A stretch of DNA of 64,000 nt from Actinophytocola sp044466355 (GCF_044466355.1 NZ_JBITMQ010000012.1:248001-312000); one strand, 5' to 3'. Shown: positions 1 to 8,418, numbered from the stretch's first letter. Program-made: numbers and translations. The notes: generated by a model from the letters alone, not told the origin.

Positions 1-186
1 GCTGATCCGTGCCCACCACGCGTCGAAGGTGGGCTCCGTGGCGAGTTCCCGGTAGGTCACGGGAAGTCCGCGCACGCGCAGCGTGTTGACCACCCGCATG
101 ACGTCCACCGACGACAGGGCGTGAACGTCCTCATGGGACACTCCGGCGATGCGGGTGATCTCGCCAGCCAGGTCCTCACGGGTCAT
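1..186 (-). CDS. Carrier-protein-like domain protein (partial, C-terminus off window)
   Basis: The open frame begins at ATG 186-184 and leaves the window at base 1, giving the first 62 residues. The pattern (acidic helix, then ALSSVDVMR, then RGLPVTYRELATEPTFDAWW) resembles the small phosphopantetheine aryl or peptidyl carrier domains of siderophore and non-ribosomal peptide systems, where the segment reads GLDS followed by V/I and M. Ser26 would be the pantetheine site, but the usual Asp before it is Ser25. It could therefore be an inactive or divergent carrier, or the start of a larger protein. Its partners lie outside the window. Confidence 0.45.
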   Translation of the reverse strand, partial: MTREDLAGEITRIAGVSHEDVHALSSVDVMRVVNTLRVRGLPVTYRELATEPTFDAWWARIS

Positions 187-239
187 GTCGCGAGGTTCTC
201 AGGTCTCGCTCGACCGGGACATGAGTCTCACCCGCTTGG

Positions 240-256
240 ATACCGTGCGGGGGTAT
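240..256. promoter_or_regulatory. CsoR-type copper operator
   Basis: ATACC (240-244) and GGTAT (252-256) form an inverted repeat around a G-rich centre, the layout of CsoR operators (ATACC...GGGGTAT). TATAGT at 254-259 is a good -10 element overlapping the right arm. The site lies 46 bp upstream of the CopZ start. Family knowledge: CsoR represses such promoters and leaves the DNA on binding Cu(I). No csoR gene is in the window, so the regulator would act in trans. Confidence 0.6.
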
Positions 257-301
257 AGTAGCGTTCTCGTAAGCGGCGATACGGACACGAGGAGTGAGCT
301 G

Positions 302-508
302 GTGGCGACGAACACGTACACGGTGACCGGCATGACCTGCGAGCACTGCGTCGGCGCGGTGCGCGGCGAGGTCTCGCGGATCCCGGGCGTCACTGACGTC
401 CAGGTCGACCTCTCGACCGGGCAGGTCACGGTGACCAGCGACGCACCCGTCGACGTCGAGGCCGTCCGCGCCTCCGTCGACGAGGCCGGTTACGAACTGG
501 CGAGCTGA
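302..508 (+). CDS. copZ: Copper chaperone CopZ-like, heavy-metal-associated domain
   Basis: A 68-residue single HMA domain with GMTCEHC near the N-terminus (Cys13, Cys16), the Cu(I)-binding loop of CopZ/Atx1 chaperones. It carries Cu(I) in the cytosol and hands it to the N-terminal HMA domain of the exporting ATPase. GTG 302 is chosen because a GAGGAG ribosome site (289-294) lies 7 nt upstream and the protein then has standard CopZ length. A longer in-frame version from 149 would run back through the promoter. It is the first gene of a three-gene copper operon; the next gene starts 2 nt after its stop. Confidence 0.88.
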   Translation: MATNTYTVTGMTCEHCVGAVRGEVSRIPGVTDVQVDLSTGQVTVTSDAPVDVEAVRASVDEAGYELAS

Positions 509-510
509 CC

Positions 511-1419
511 GTGCACCCCGCGGCGAAGCTCGGCGGTCTTGTCCTGGTCGTGGCGGCCGTGTTCGGCGCCGCCTACGGGATCGGCAAGGTCGTGGGGCCC
601 GTCGCGGCCGAGCCGAAGCCCGAGGCCGCCGCGCACGAGGGGATGGGCGGCGGCGAGCAGGACGCGGGCCACGGTGACGGTCATGCCGCCGTCGTGCCCA
701 CGGGCCTGCAGGTCAGCGAGGGTGGCGTCACGCTCGACGTGCTGACCGACGGGGTCGTCGCCGGGCGTGGCACCGACTTCGCGTTCCGGATCCTCGGCGA
801 GGACGGGCACGCGGTCACGGACTTCCAGCCCACGCACGACAAGCTGATGCACCTGATCGTCGCGCGCCGCGACCTGTCCGGGTTCCAGCACGTGCACCCC
901 GAGATGGCCGCCGACGGGACGTGGCGCGTACCGCTGACCTTCGCGGCCGCGGGCGACCACCGGGTGTTCGCCGACTTCCAGCTCGCGGACGAGGACGAGG
1001 GCCACACCCTCGGCGTCGACGTGCCGGTCACCGGGGCCTACCAGCCGGTGCCGCTGCCGCCCGCCGCGTTGACGGCCACGGTCGGGGAGTACCGGGTGAC
1101 GTTGAGCGGCACGCTCACACCGGGCACCACCAGCAAGCTCACCCTGTCGGTCGACAGGGGCGGGGAGCCCGTCACCGACCTGCAGCCCTACCTCGCCGCC
1201 TATGGCCACCTCATCGCGTTGCGCCAGGGCGACCTCGCCTACCTGCACGTCCACCCCGACGGCGAACCCGGAGACGGGAAGACGAGGCCGGGGCCGAACA
1301 TCGTCTTCTACGCCGAGGTCCCCAGCGCGGGCACCTACCGGCTGTACCTGGACTTCAAGCACGGCGACGTCGTGGCGACCGCGGAGTTCACCGCCGTCGC
1401 CGGCGGGCACGGGCACTAG
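511..1419 (+). CDS. Membrane-anchored His-rich protein of the copper operon
   Basis: 302 residues from a GTG start 2 nt after copZ. One N-terminal membrane segment (about residues 7-27) is followed by an extracytoplasmic part. A His/Gly/Met-rich stretch (about 43-58) comes next. Two related beta-rich modules then follow, one with HDKLMHLIV and FQHVHPEM, the other with GHLIALR and YLHVHPDG. The C-terminus is GGHGH. The repeated HxH pairs look like extracellular copper ligands. I infer a periplasm-side copper buffer or acceptor working with CopA; no enzyme motif is visible. Actinobacterial copper operons often carry a protein of this kind, but its function is not established to my knowledge. 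Confidence 0.7.
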   Translation: MHPAAKLGGLVLVVAAVFGAAYGIGKVVGPVAAEPKPEAAAHEGMGGGEQDAGHGDGHAAVVPTGLQVSEGGVTLDVLTDGVVAGRGTDFAFRILGEDGHAVTDFQPTHDKLMHLIVARRDLSGFQHVHPEMAADGTWRVPLTFAAAGDHRVFADFQLADEDEGHTLGVDVPVTGAYQPVPLPPAALTATVGEYRVTLSGTLTPGTTSKLTLSVDRGGEPVTDLQPYLAAYGHLIALRQGDLAYLHVHPDGEPGDGKTRPGPNIVFYAEVPSAGTYRLYLDFKHGDVVATAEFTAVAGGHGH

Positions 1420-1427
1420 GAGGGCAC

Positions 1428-3644
1428 ATGGCCACCGACCAGGTCGAGCTGGTGATCGGCGGCATGACCTGTGCGTCGTGCGCGGCCAGGATCGAGAAGA
1501 AGCTCAACCGCATGGACGGCGTCGAGGCGAGCGTCAACTACGCCACCGAGAAGGCCCTGGTCCGCGGCACCGCGGCCACCGAGGACCTCATCGCGACGGT
1601 CGAGAAGCTCGGCTACACCGCCGCCCTCCCGGCCCCGCCCAAGGCCGAGGAGCCCGAGGAGCCGCACGACGTCGAGCTGCGGTCGCTGCGCACCCGGTTG
1701 CTGGTCGGCGCGGTGCTCACGATCCCGGTCGTGGCGATGTCGATGGTCCAGGCGTTCCAGTTCGAGTACTGGCAGTGGGCGTCGCTCGTGCTCACCGCGC
1801 CCGTGGTCGTCTGGGGTGCGCTGCCGTTCCACCGCGCCGCCTGGGTGAACGCCCGGCACGGCGCGGCGACCATGGACACCCTGATCTCCATCGGCACGCT
1901 GACCGCGTTCGGGTGGTCGCTGTACGCCCTGTTCCTCGGCACGGCGGGCATCCCCGGCATGGAGCACCCGTTCCGGATCACCATCGAGCGCACCGGCGGC
2001 GCCGGGAACATCTACCTCGAGGTCGCCGCGGGCGTCACCACGTTCATCCTCGCGGGCCGCTACTTCGAGGCACGCGCGAAGAGCCGCGCCGGGTCGGCGT
2101 TGCGGGCGCTGTTGTCGTTGGGCGTCAAGGACGTCGCCGTGCTGCGCGGCGGGACCGAGACGCGGATCCCCGTCGCGTCGCTCGTGGTCGGTGACCGGTT
2201 CGTGGTGCGGCCGGGCGAGAAGATCGCGACGGACGGGGTCGTCGAGGACGGCTCGTCCGCCGTGGACGAGAGCATGCTCACCGGCGAGTCGGTGCCGGTC
2301 GAGGTGGCGCCGGGGGCGAACGTGGTCGGCGCGACCGTGAACGTCGGCGGGCGGCTCGTCGTGCTGGCCACCCGCGTCGGCGCGGACACCCAGCTCGCGC
2401 GGATGGCGCGGCTCGTCGAGCAGGCGCAGACCGGCAAGGCCCAGGTCCAGCGGCTCGCGGACCGGGTGTCGGCGGTGTTCGTGCCGATCGTGATCGTTCT
2501 CGCGTTCGGCACGCTGGGCTTCTGGCTCGGCACGGACGCGACACCGTCGGCGGCGTTCACCGCGGCCGTCGCCGTGCTGATCATCGCGTGCCCGTGCGCG
2601 CTGGGCCTCGCGACGCCGACGGCGTTGCTGGTCGGCACCGGCCGGGGCGCGCAGCTGGGCATCCTGATCAAGGGCCCCGAGGTGCTGGAGTCCACGCGCC
2701 GGGTCGACACGGTGGTGCTGGACAAGACCGGCACGGTGACCAGCGGTCAGATGTCGCTCGAGGACGTGGTCGTCGCCGACGGCGTCGACGAGGAGACGTT
2801 GCTGCGGTACGCGGGCGCGCTGGAGGACGCGTCGGAGCACCCGATCGCGAAGGCCGTGGCGGACGGGGCGCGGGACCGGGTCGGCACGCTGCCCGCCGTG
2901 ACCGGGTTCGCCGCCCGCGAGGGCCTCGGCGTGCGCGGCACGGTCGACGGCCACGAGGTCGTGGCGGGCCGGGTGGTCGACGGCGACGAGTGGCTGCCCG
3001 CGCTGCCGGAGGCGTTGGCGTCCGCCAAGGCCGCCGCCGAGGCCGAGGGGAGGACGACGGTCACAGTCGCGTGGGACGGCTCGGCCCGCGGCCTGCTCGT
3101 GGTCGCCGACACGGTCAAGCCGACCAGCGCCGACGCCGTGCGCGGGCTGCGTGCGCTGGGCCTCACACCGATCATGCTCACCGGTGACCACGAGGCCGTC
3201 GCCCGCTCCGTGGCGGCGAAGGTCGGCATCGACGAGGTGATCGCCGGGGTCCTGCCCGCCGACAAGGTCGACACCGTCAAGCGGCTCCAGGACGAGGGCC
3301 GGGTCGTCGCGATGGTCGGCGACGGTGTCAACGACGCGGCCGCGCTCGCGCAGGCCGACCTGGGGCTCGCGATGGGCACGGGCACGGACGTGGCGATCGA
3401 GGCGAGCGACCTGACGCTGGTCCGGGGCGACCTGCGGGCCGCGGCGGACGCGATCCGATTGTCCCGCCGCACCCTCGCGGTGATCAAGGGCAACCTGTTC
3501 TGGGCGTTCGCCTACAACGTGGCGGCGATCCCGCTGGCGGCGGCGGGCCTGCTGAACCCGATGCTCGCGGGGCTGACGATGGCCGCCAGCTCGGTGTTCG
3601 TGGTGACGAACAGCTTGCGGCTGCGGGGTTTCACGGCTGCGTGA
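1428..3644 (+). CDS. copA: Cu(I)-exporting P1B-type ATPase
   Basis: 738 residues from ATG 1428 with an AGGAGG site (1418-1423). Order: HMA domain with GMTCASC (Cys15, Cys18), membrane pairs, actuator domain with TGES, the ion-path CPC motif at residues 388-390, phosphorylation motif DKTGT (Asp432), the HP motif (SEHP) of the nucleotide domain, hinge GDGVND (from residue 631) and final membrane helices. CPC with these helices marks the Cu(I)/Ag(I) subfamily. It pumps cytosolic Cu(I) out of the cell using ATP. Last gene of the copper operon; its 3' end overlaps the convergent gene by 14 bp. Confidence 0.95.
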   Translation: MATDQVELVIGGMTCASCAARIEKKLNRMDGVEASVNYATEKALVRGTAATEDLIATVEKLGYTAALPAPPKAEEPEEPHDVELRSLRTRLLVGAVLTIPVVAMSMVQAFQFEYWQWASLVLTAPVVVWGALPFHRAAWVNARHGAATMDTLISIGTLTAFGWSLYALFLGTAGIPGMEHPFRITIERTGGAGNIYLEVAAGVTTFILAGRYFEARAKSRAGSALRALLSLGVKDVAVLRGGTETRIPVASLVVGDRFVVRPGEKIATDGVVEDGSSAVDESMLTGESVPVEVAPGANVVGATVNVGGRLVVLATRVGADTQLARMARLVEQAQTGKAQVQRLADRVSAVFVPIVIVLAFGTLGFWLGTDATPSAAFTAAVAVLIIACPCALGLATPTALLVGTGRGAQLGILIKGPEVLESTRRVDTVVLDKTGTVTSGQMSLEDVVVADGVDEETLLRYAGALEDASEHPIAKAVADGARDRVGTLPAVTGFAAREGLGVRGTVDGHEVVAGRVVDGDEWLPALPEALASAKAAAEAEGRTTVTVAWDGSARGLLVVADTVKPTSADAVRGLRALGLTPIMLTGDHEAVARSVAAKVGIDEVIAGVLPADKVDTVKRLQDEGRVVAMVGDGVNDAAALAQADLGLAMGTGTDVAIEASDLTLVRGDLRAAADAIRLSRRTLAVIKGNLFWAFAYNVAAIPLAAAGLLNPMLAGLTMAASSVFVVTNSLRLRGFTAA

Positions 3645-4332
3645 CGTAGCCGACCGACAGGCGCCCGTCCGCGTCCCTGGTGATCGCGAGCGACCGGATC
3701 GCGGCGGTCAGCATCAGCAGGACGCCGATGTTCTCGCCCAGTTCCTCGGCGTGCAGGACCAGCACGTACAGCGGGCCGCTCTCCCCCTCGGCGACCAGCA
3801 GTCCCTGCACGAACTCCATGCCCATGGCGGAGCCGAGCAACAGCGCGAGCCCGGCGACCATGCACCAGCGGGTCACGCCGGTGAGCTTCACGGCGAGCAG
3901 CCCGAGCGCGGCCGCGACGGCGAGCCCGGCGAAGATCCCGGGCACGAGCCAGTAACCGGGGAAGCGCTCGAACGTGACCCAGGACTGGCCGACGCGTTCG
4001 AGGCGCTCGTGCAGCGACGTGTGGTCGTCGAGCGAGAGCGCCGCGAGCACGGCGGCGGAGACGAACCAGGCGAACTTGAAGCGGGGCGCCAGCACGCCGG
4101 TGACCGCGTGCGTGACCGCGGTGAGCGCGAGCAGCGCGGTGCTCCACCAGGTGGGCAGGTTGCCTTCGGAGAAGACGTCGAAGTAGACGCGGATCTCGCC
4201 CCGTTCGGTGGTGAGCGGGTGATCGATCAGCGCGGGGATGGCCATGCTCAGGAACGAGAGCGTGACGCTCACGCCGAGCAGCCACCAGCCGACCCGTCTC
4301 AACCGCACCGGGGTTTCGATCTGCGCAACCAT
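3631..4332 (-). CDS. Polytopic membrane protein of unknown function
   Basis: 233 residues with about six hydrophobic helices (near 15-35, 63-80, 85-102, 128-150, 157-178 and 190-210). Loop motifs include DDHTSLHERLERVG between helices 3 and 4 and a conserved-looking GMEFVQG and HAEELGE. Start ATG 4332 has GAGGAG just upstream. It is convergent with copA and overlaps it by 14 bp, so a shared copper role is not implied. No family recognised beyond integral membrane protein; Asp/His/Glu residues near membrane faces could be catalytic or metal-binding. Confidence 0.7.
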   Translation of the reverse strand: MVAQIETPVRLRRVGWWLLGVSVTLSFLSMAIPALIDHPLTTERGEIRVYFDVFSEGNLPTWWSTALLALTAVTHAVTGVLAPRFKFAWFVSAAVLAALSLDDHTSLHERLERVGQSWVTFERFPGYWLVPGIFAGLAVAAALGLLAVKLTGVTRWCMVAGLALLLGSAMGMEFVQGLLVAEGESGPLYVLVLHAEELGENIGVLLMLTAAIRSLAITRDADGRLSVGYVTQP

Positions 4333-4463
4333 GCGTTCTCCTCGCGTTCACGTGCAGATTAAAGGGAGGTACGGCATTCGGTGGCTGCGGGTGGCTCCGA
4401 CGCGGTGACCCGGAGTCGGCGCGATGCACTGTGCTGGAGGGGATCCTTCGGTGCGTGAGTCGC

Positions 4464-4502
4464 CGGTGGAGTGGCGCCGACGTTCGAGGCGCCACTCCAC
4501 CG
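4464..4502 (-). terminator. Strong hairpin downstream of the 4510-4908 gene
   Basis: Perfect 15-bp arms, CGGTGGAGTGGCGCC (4464-4478) and its complement (4488-4502), with a 9-nt loop. It begins 8 nt beyond the stop of the minus-strand gene ending at 4510. There is no U-run, as usual for actinobacterial terminators. Confidence 0.7.
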
Positions 4503-4509
4503 TGACCGG

Positions 4510-4908
4510 TCAGTCGCCGCTGTCGGCGCTCGCGCCGCTGTTCGCGCTGTCGGCGGCCGGGGGCCGGACCGGGGCGGGGGCCGGGCTGTCCGCCGAGGCC
4601 ACCACCCGCACGGGCGCCGGGGCCGGGCTGTCCGCCGACGCGGCCACCTTCGCGGGTGCCGGCGCCTTCGCCTTCTGCGGTGCCGGTGCGGCGGGCGAGT
4701 CGGCGCTCGCGGCCGCCTTCCCGCCCGGCGAGTCACCCGCGCCCGGCGCGTTGGGCGAGTTCCCCGAGTCGTGGTCCACCTGCACCACCGGCGCGTGCCG
4801 CGGGTCGCGCAGTTCCACGTCGTCGGAGGCCATCGCGATGCCGGCGCCCGCGAAGCCCGCCACCCCGATCGTCGCGCCCACCACTACCCACGTGCGCTTG
4901 ATGTTCAT
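4510..4908 (-). CDS. Small secreted Ala/Pro/Ser repeat protein
   Basis: 132 residues. An N-terminal signal-like helix (residues 5-27, ending near AMA) is followed by a low-complexity exported region. It holds three imperfect tandem copies of a 14-residue unit, ASADSPAPAPVR-like, the last two almost identical. There is no Cys or catalytic motif. I infer an extracellular or wall-spanning spacer. It lies 1 nt downstream of the phosphotransferase-like gene and is probably cotranscribed with it. The repeats probably vary in number between strains. Confidence 0.7.
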   Translation of the reverse strand: MNIKRTWVVVGATIGVAGFAGAGIAMASDDVELRDPRHAPVVQVDHDSGNSPNAPGAGDSPGGKAAASADSPAAPAPQKAKAPAPAKVAASADSPAPAPVRVVASADSPAPAPVRPPAADSANSGASADSGD

Positions 4909-6039
4909 CTACCTCTCCTCTCCCAACCACCGCTCGGCGAGCGCGATCCGCTCGGCCGTCGCGAGTTCCCACCCGGGTTCGGCCACCCGGTGCGGCCCGG
5001 TCGCGAGCGACAGCACGACCGCCGCCGTCCGCCGCGCCAGTGCCGACGCGTCCAGGTCCCGTTCGAACCGGGTCCGCAACTCCGGCCCGGGGTGCGTGAG
5101 CCCGGGGTTGATCAGTGCGAGCACGTCCAGGTGCGCCAGCAGGCACGCGGCGTCGTCCAGCCGCTCACCCGGCCCCGCCGTGTCGATGTCCAGCAGCCCG
5201 GTCACCCGGCCGCCGTCGACCATCACCTGCGCCTCGTAGAAGTCCCCGTGCACCGGCACCGCCGGGCCCTCCGGCGCGTCGTGGTCGACCGCCGCCGCCA
5301 CCGCGCGGGCCCGGTCGGACAGCGACGGCACGACCGCGGCCACGGTGCCCGCGTAGTGCCCGGCCTTCTGCCCCCACGTACGCCGCGGCGCACCGTCCGC
5401 GAGTGCCACCGGCAGGGCGTCCAGCAGTGCCACCACGTCGTCCGCGGGCACGTCCCCGTCACCGGCCAGCAGCGCCGAACGCCACGTCCTGCCCGGCAAC
5501 GCGGACAGCACCAGCAGCCCGTCCGGCGTCCACCCCAGCGGCACCGGCGTGCACGCACCGGCCGCGCGCCGGTGCAGGTCGTGCACCTGCTCGACCCGGT
5601 CCGGCCGCAGCACCTTCACGAACACCGTGCCCGCCGACGTGGTCACCGCCACCACCGCGCGCCGCCGCGGCCGGTACGTCCGCACCGCGAGTCCTGTCAG
5701 GGTGCCGAGACCGAGCCGGTCGACGAGCCCGCCCATGCGGACCGGGTCGCACGCCACCGCCAGCCCCGGCAGGTCCGGGTCGAACGGGAACCGCCACACG
5801 CCGACCTCGGTCTCGCCGTCGGTCACGCGCAGCACGCCGTCCGGCACCCGGCCGGCGGCCGCGCCGAACGTCTCGGCCGTGACCGTCCCGTCCGGCCACT
5901 CGACCCGCGCCGCGTACGACACCGTCGTGTGGTCGTGGTCGACCTGCGTCACCGACCAGTCGAGCGGGGCCCGGCCGAGTACCGCGGCCAGCAGGTCACC
6001 CGCGTCCGGTCCGGACAGCAGCTCCAGTTCCGTGCTCAC
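4909..6039 (-). CDS. Aminoglycoside-phosphotransferase-family kinase-like protein
   Basis: About 376 residues. The C-terminal half has the APH/choline kinase core: GTVFVKVL (beta-3 Lys), the Brenner-like loop VHGDFYEAQVMV and the metal-binding LLDIDTAGPG. In APH enzymes the loop is HGDxxxxN; here the Asn position is Gln, which may change metal binding. The N-terminal 120 residues are unlike APH and unassigned. GTG 6039 gives VSTELELLSG; a TTG 11 codons upstream is also open and neither has a strong ribosome site, so the start is uncertain. The substrate is unknown, and no resistance role should be assumed. Confidence 0.7.
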   Translation of the reverse strand: MSTELELLSGPDAGDLLAAVLGRAPLDWSVTQVDHDHTTVSYAARVEWPDGTVTAETFGAAAGRVPDGVLRVTDGETEVGVWRFPFDPDLPGLAVACDPVRMGGLVDRLGLGTLTGLAVRTYRPRRRAVVAVTTSAGTVFVKVLRPDRVEQVHDLHRRAAGACTPVPLGWTPDGLLVLSALPGRTWRSALLAGDGDVPADDVVALLDALPVALADGAPRRTWGQKAGHYAGTVAAVVPSLSDRARAVAAAVDHDAPEGPAVPVHGDFYEAQVMVDGGRVTGLLDIDTAGPGERLDDAACLLAHLDVLALINPGLTHPGPELRTRFERDLDASALARRTAAVVLSLATGPHRVAEPGWELATAERIALAERWLGEER

Positions 6040-6096
6040 ACCAATGACTCTGGTCGCCGGACGTGACACCAACCTGAGTCGTCGATGAAGAGGCTT

Positions 6097-6759
6097 TCAC
6101 CTGCCGACCGCGTACCCCATGCCACGCACGGTGGTGATCCGGTCCGCGCCGAGCTTGCGGCGCAGCGCCCGCACGTACACGTCGACGATGTTGGAGCCGG
6201 GGTCGAAGTCGTACCCCCACACGTGCGACAGGATCTGCTCACGCGACAGCACCTGCCCCGGGTGCCGCAGGAACAGCTCCAGCAACGTGAACTCGCGTGC
6301 GGTCAGGTCGACCGTCTGGTCACCGACGCGGGCGCGGCGGGTGCGCAGGTCCAGCGACAGGCCCTCGGCGGCGAGCACGGTCGGTTCGACGGCGTGGTCG
6401 GAGCCACGCAGCCGCAACCGGACCCGGGCGAGCAGCTCCTCGAACCGGAACGGCTTGGTAACGTAGTCGTCCGCGCCGCCCTCCAGCCCGGCCACCGTGT
6501 CCCGCACGGAGTCGCGTGCGGTCAGGATGATCACGGGGATGGCCACGCGGGCGTCTCGGATGGCGCGCAGCACGGCGAACCCGTCCATGTCGGGCAGGCC
6601 GAGGTCGAGGATCAGCAGGTCGGTCCCGCCCGCGCACGCGTGGTCGATCGCGCCGCGGCCGTCGGACACCACGGTGGTCGTGAACCCGTTGGCGGACAGT
6701 CCTTTGCGGACGAACGACGCGATGCGTTCCTCGTCCTCGGCGATCAGTATGCGGTGCAC
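6097..6759 (-). CDS. OmpR/PhoB-family response regulator
   Basis: 220 residues. Receiver domain 1-115 with acidic pair Glu8/Asp9, phosphoacceptor Asp52 (LLILDLGLPDMDG), Thr80 and Lys102 (TKPF). The winged-helix DNA-binding domain runs from about 128 to the end, with LTAREFTLL and the recognition/wing segment VYVRALRRKLG. GTG 6759 is chosen: AGGAG lies just upstream and it overlaps the kinase gene by 16 nt. It is phosphorylated by the downstream-encoded kinase partner and probably autoregulates the locus (see the direct repeats at 8452-8468). Confidence 0.93.
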   Translation of the reverse strand: MHRILIAEDEERIASFVRKGLSANGFTTTVVSDGRGAIDHACAGGTDLLILDLGLPDMDGFAVLRAIRDARVAIPVIILTARDSVRDTVAGLEGGADDYVTKPFRFEELLARVRLRLRGSDHAVEPTVLAAEGLSLDLRTRRARVGDQTVDLTAREFTLLELFLRHPGQVLSREQILSHVWGYDFDPGSNIVDVYVRALRRKLGADRITTVRGMGYAVGR

Positions 6760-8135
6760 GGTTCTCCTGACGGTAGCTCGATGCCGAACGTGGCGCCCTC
6801 GCCCGGCGTGGAGAGCAGTACGACCCGTCCATGATGCGCCTCCGCGATCGCGCGCACGATCGCAAGCCCCAGGCCGGCGCCGCCGCGGTGTCCGGGAGTG
6901 CTGCCGCGCTGGAACCGATCGAAGATCGCCTCCCGGTCCGCTTCCGGTACGCCCGGCCCGGTGTCGGTGACCCAGAACGACACCCGCCCGTCCCGCAACG
7001 CGGACCCGACCAGCACCCGGTCGCCGTCGCGGGTGTGCTGCACGGCGTTGTGCGCGAGCGCCACCACGGCCTGCGTGACGCGCTGTGGGTCGACGTGGAC
7101 GGTGCCGGTGCCGATGCCGTCGAGGCGCCAGTCCCGGTCGCCGAGCGCGCGGACCTTCGCGTCGACGTCGCTGGTCAGCTCGGCCAGCTCCACCGGTTGT
7201 GGCCGCACGAAGTCGGACCGTTCGGCCTTCGCGAGCAGCAGCAGGTCGTCGACTATGCGGGCCATGCGGTCCAGCTCGTCGGTGCAGATCCGCACGACCG
7301 ACGGGAGGTCGTCGGGCTCGGCCAGCTCGAGGTGGCCGCGGACGATCGTGATCGGTGTGCGCAGCTCGTGGCTCGCGTCGTCGAGGAACCGCCGCTGTGT
7401 CGCGAACGCCTGCTCCAGGCGGTCGAGCATGGCGTTGAACTGCTCGGCCAACGCGGCGATGTCGTCCTTGCCGTGCACGGGGATGCGGCGGGTGAGGTCC
7501 TGTTCGGTGATCTGCGCGGCGGTCTGGCGGACCAGCCGGACGGGCGCGAGGATCTGCCCGGCCACGACCCACGCGGCGACACCGGCGAACACGAGCCCGG
7601 CGAGGCAGACGTAGGCGAGCGTGCGGACCGTGGCGTCCACTTCGGCCAGGTCGCGGTCGACGAGGTAGCCGATGACGAACACGCCACGCCCGCCGTCCCC
7701 TTCCTCCACGACGACCTTCGCCCAGTGCACCCGGCTGTCCACACCGGACGCGAACGGGGTCGCGAGGATGCGGTCGAGCACGGCCGCGTCGAGTGCTCCG
7801 CCGCCTTCCTGGCGCAGTGTCGTGCCGCCGTCGCGGGGGACCCAGCCGACGAGGATCTCGTCGTCGTCCGGGAACTGCCGGGCGAGGTGGTGGACCAGCA
7901 GGGCCTCGGCGCTGTCGAAGCGCTGGTTCCGCTCGTCCACCCCGCCCTTCGCGACCTCGGTGAACTCCTGCGCCTCCTGCTGGAGCGCCGAGCTGACGTG
8001 GTCGTGCGCCTGCTGGCGGAGCAGGTTGCGGGTGACGAGGCAGACCGCGGCCAGCACCACCGCCATCAACAGCAAGAGCCAGCACATGATCCGCACACGG
8101 GCGGGGACGGCACGGCGGCGCTCAGTCGTCGTCAT
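6744..8135 (-). CDS. Sensor histidine kinase
   Basis: 463 residues. TM1 (about 16-38), an extracytoplasmic sensor loop of roughly 130 residues rich in Asp/Glu, TM2 (about 170-193), HAMP, dimerisation/phosphotransfer domain with DASHELRTPIT (His256), then the ATPase domain with the N box (ALAHNAVQH), DTGPGVP and GGAGLGLAIV. It phosphorylates the adjacent OmpR-type regulator. The first 14 nt overlap the end of the upstream small anchored-protein gene, so translation of the three genes is probably coupled. The signal is unknown; the acidic sensor loop would suit a cationic ligand. Confidence 0.92.
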   Translation of the reverse strand: MTTTERRRAVPARVRIMCWLLLLMAVVLAAVCLVTRNLLRQQAHDHVSSALQQEAQEFTEVAKGGVDERNQRFDSAEALLVHHLARQFPDDDEILVGWVPRDGGTTLRQEGGGALDAAVLDRILATPFASGVDSRVHWAKVVVEEGDGGRGVFVIGYLVDRDLAEVDATVRTLAYVCLAGLVFAGVAAWVVAGQILAPVRLVRQTAAQITEQDLTRRIPVHGKDDIAALAEQFNAMLDRLEQAFATQRRFLDDASHELRTPITIVRGHLELAEPDDLPSVVRICTDELDRMARIVDDLLLLAKAERSDFVRPQPVELAELTSDVDAKVRALGDRDWRLDGIGTGTVHVDPQRVTQAVVALAHNAVQHTRDGDRVLVGSALRDGRVSFWVTDTGPGVPEADREAIFDRFQRGSTPGHRGGAGLGLAIVRAIAEAHHGRVVLLSTPGEGATFGIELPSGEPCTAY

Positions 8136-8418
8136 CGCCGCCACCGTCATCGTCGTCGTCGTCACCGTGGACCGGTGGCACGTGCGGCACGACGGTGGTG
8201 GCGGGCGGGGGTTTCGCGGTCGTCCTCGGCGGCGCTGTCGTGGTCGTCGGTGGGGTCGTGGTGGTGGCCGGTGGCGCCGGGTTCTCCTCGCCGATGCGGA
8301 CGACCGAGGGGACCGTCGGCGCCTGCGGGTCCCCGGCCAGCACGTAGCTGGCCAGCGCGGCACCCAGCGGCAGGCACACCGCCGCTGTCAGCACCACCGT
8401 CCGGGAGGTGAACCGCAT
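8122..8418 (-). CDS. Small membrane-anchored protein with Asp-rich C-terminus, upstream of the two-component system
   Basis: 98 residues. A signal/anchor helix (7-28) is followed by a Pro/Thr-rich exported stretch (about 48-80) and an acidic tail of six Asp, three Gly and four Asp. No domain is recognised. The gene is first in the operon and overlaps the kinase start. I infer an extracytoplasmic accessory to the kinase, with the poly-Asp tail offering divalent-cation or cationic-peptide binding. The alternative is an unrelated secreted spacer. Composition suggests fast evolution. Confidence 0.65.
   Translation of the reverse strand: MRFTSRTVVLTAAVCLPLGAALASYVLAGDPQAPTVPSVVRIGEENPAPPATTTTPPTTTTAPPRTTAKPPPATTVVPHVPPVHGDDDDDDGGGDDDD

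Noticed and set aside
149..301. Longer N-terminus for CopZ from 149
   Set aside because: It would cover the CsoR-type operator and -10 and add 51 residues unlike any chaperone.
3631..4332. Copper-related role for the membrane protein beside copA
   Set aside because: It is convergent and only shares an overlapping 3' end; no metal motif typical of copper transport is present.
4909..6072. Extended start (TTG) for the phosphotransferase-like gene
   Set aside because: Adds 11 residues without support; the GTG at 6039 is more usual, though not proven.
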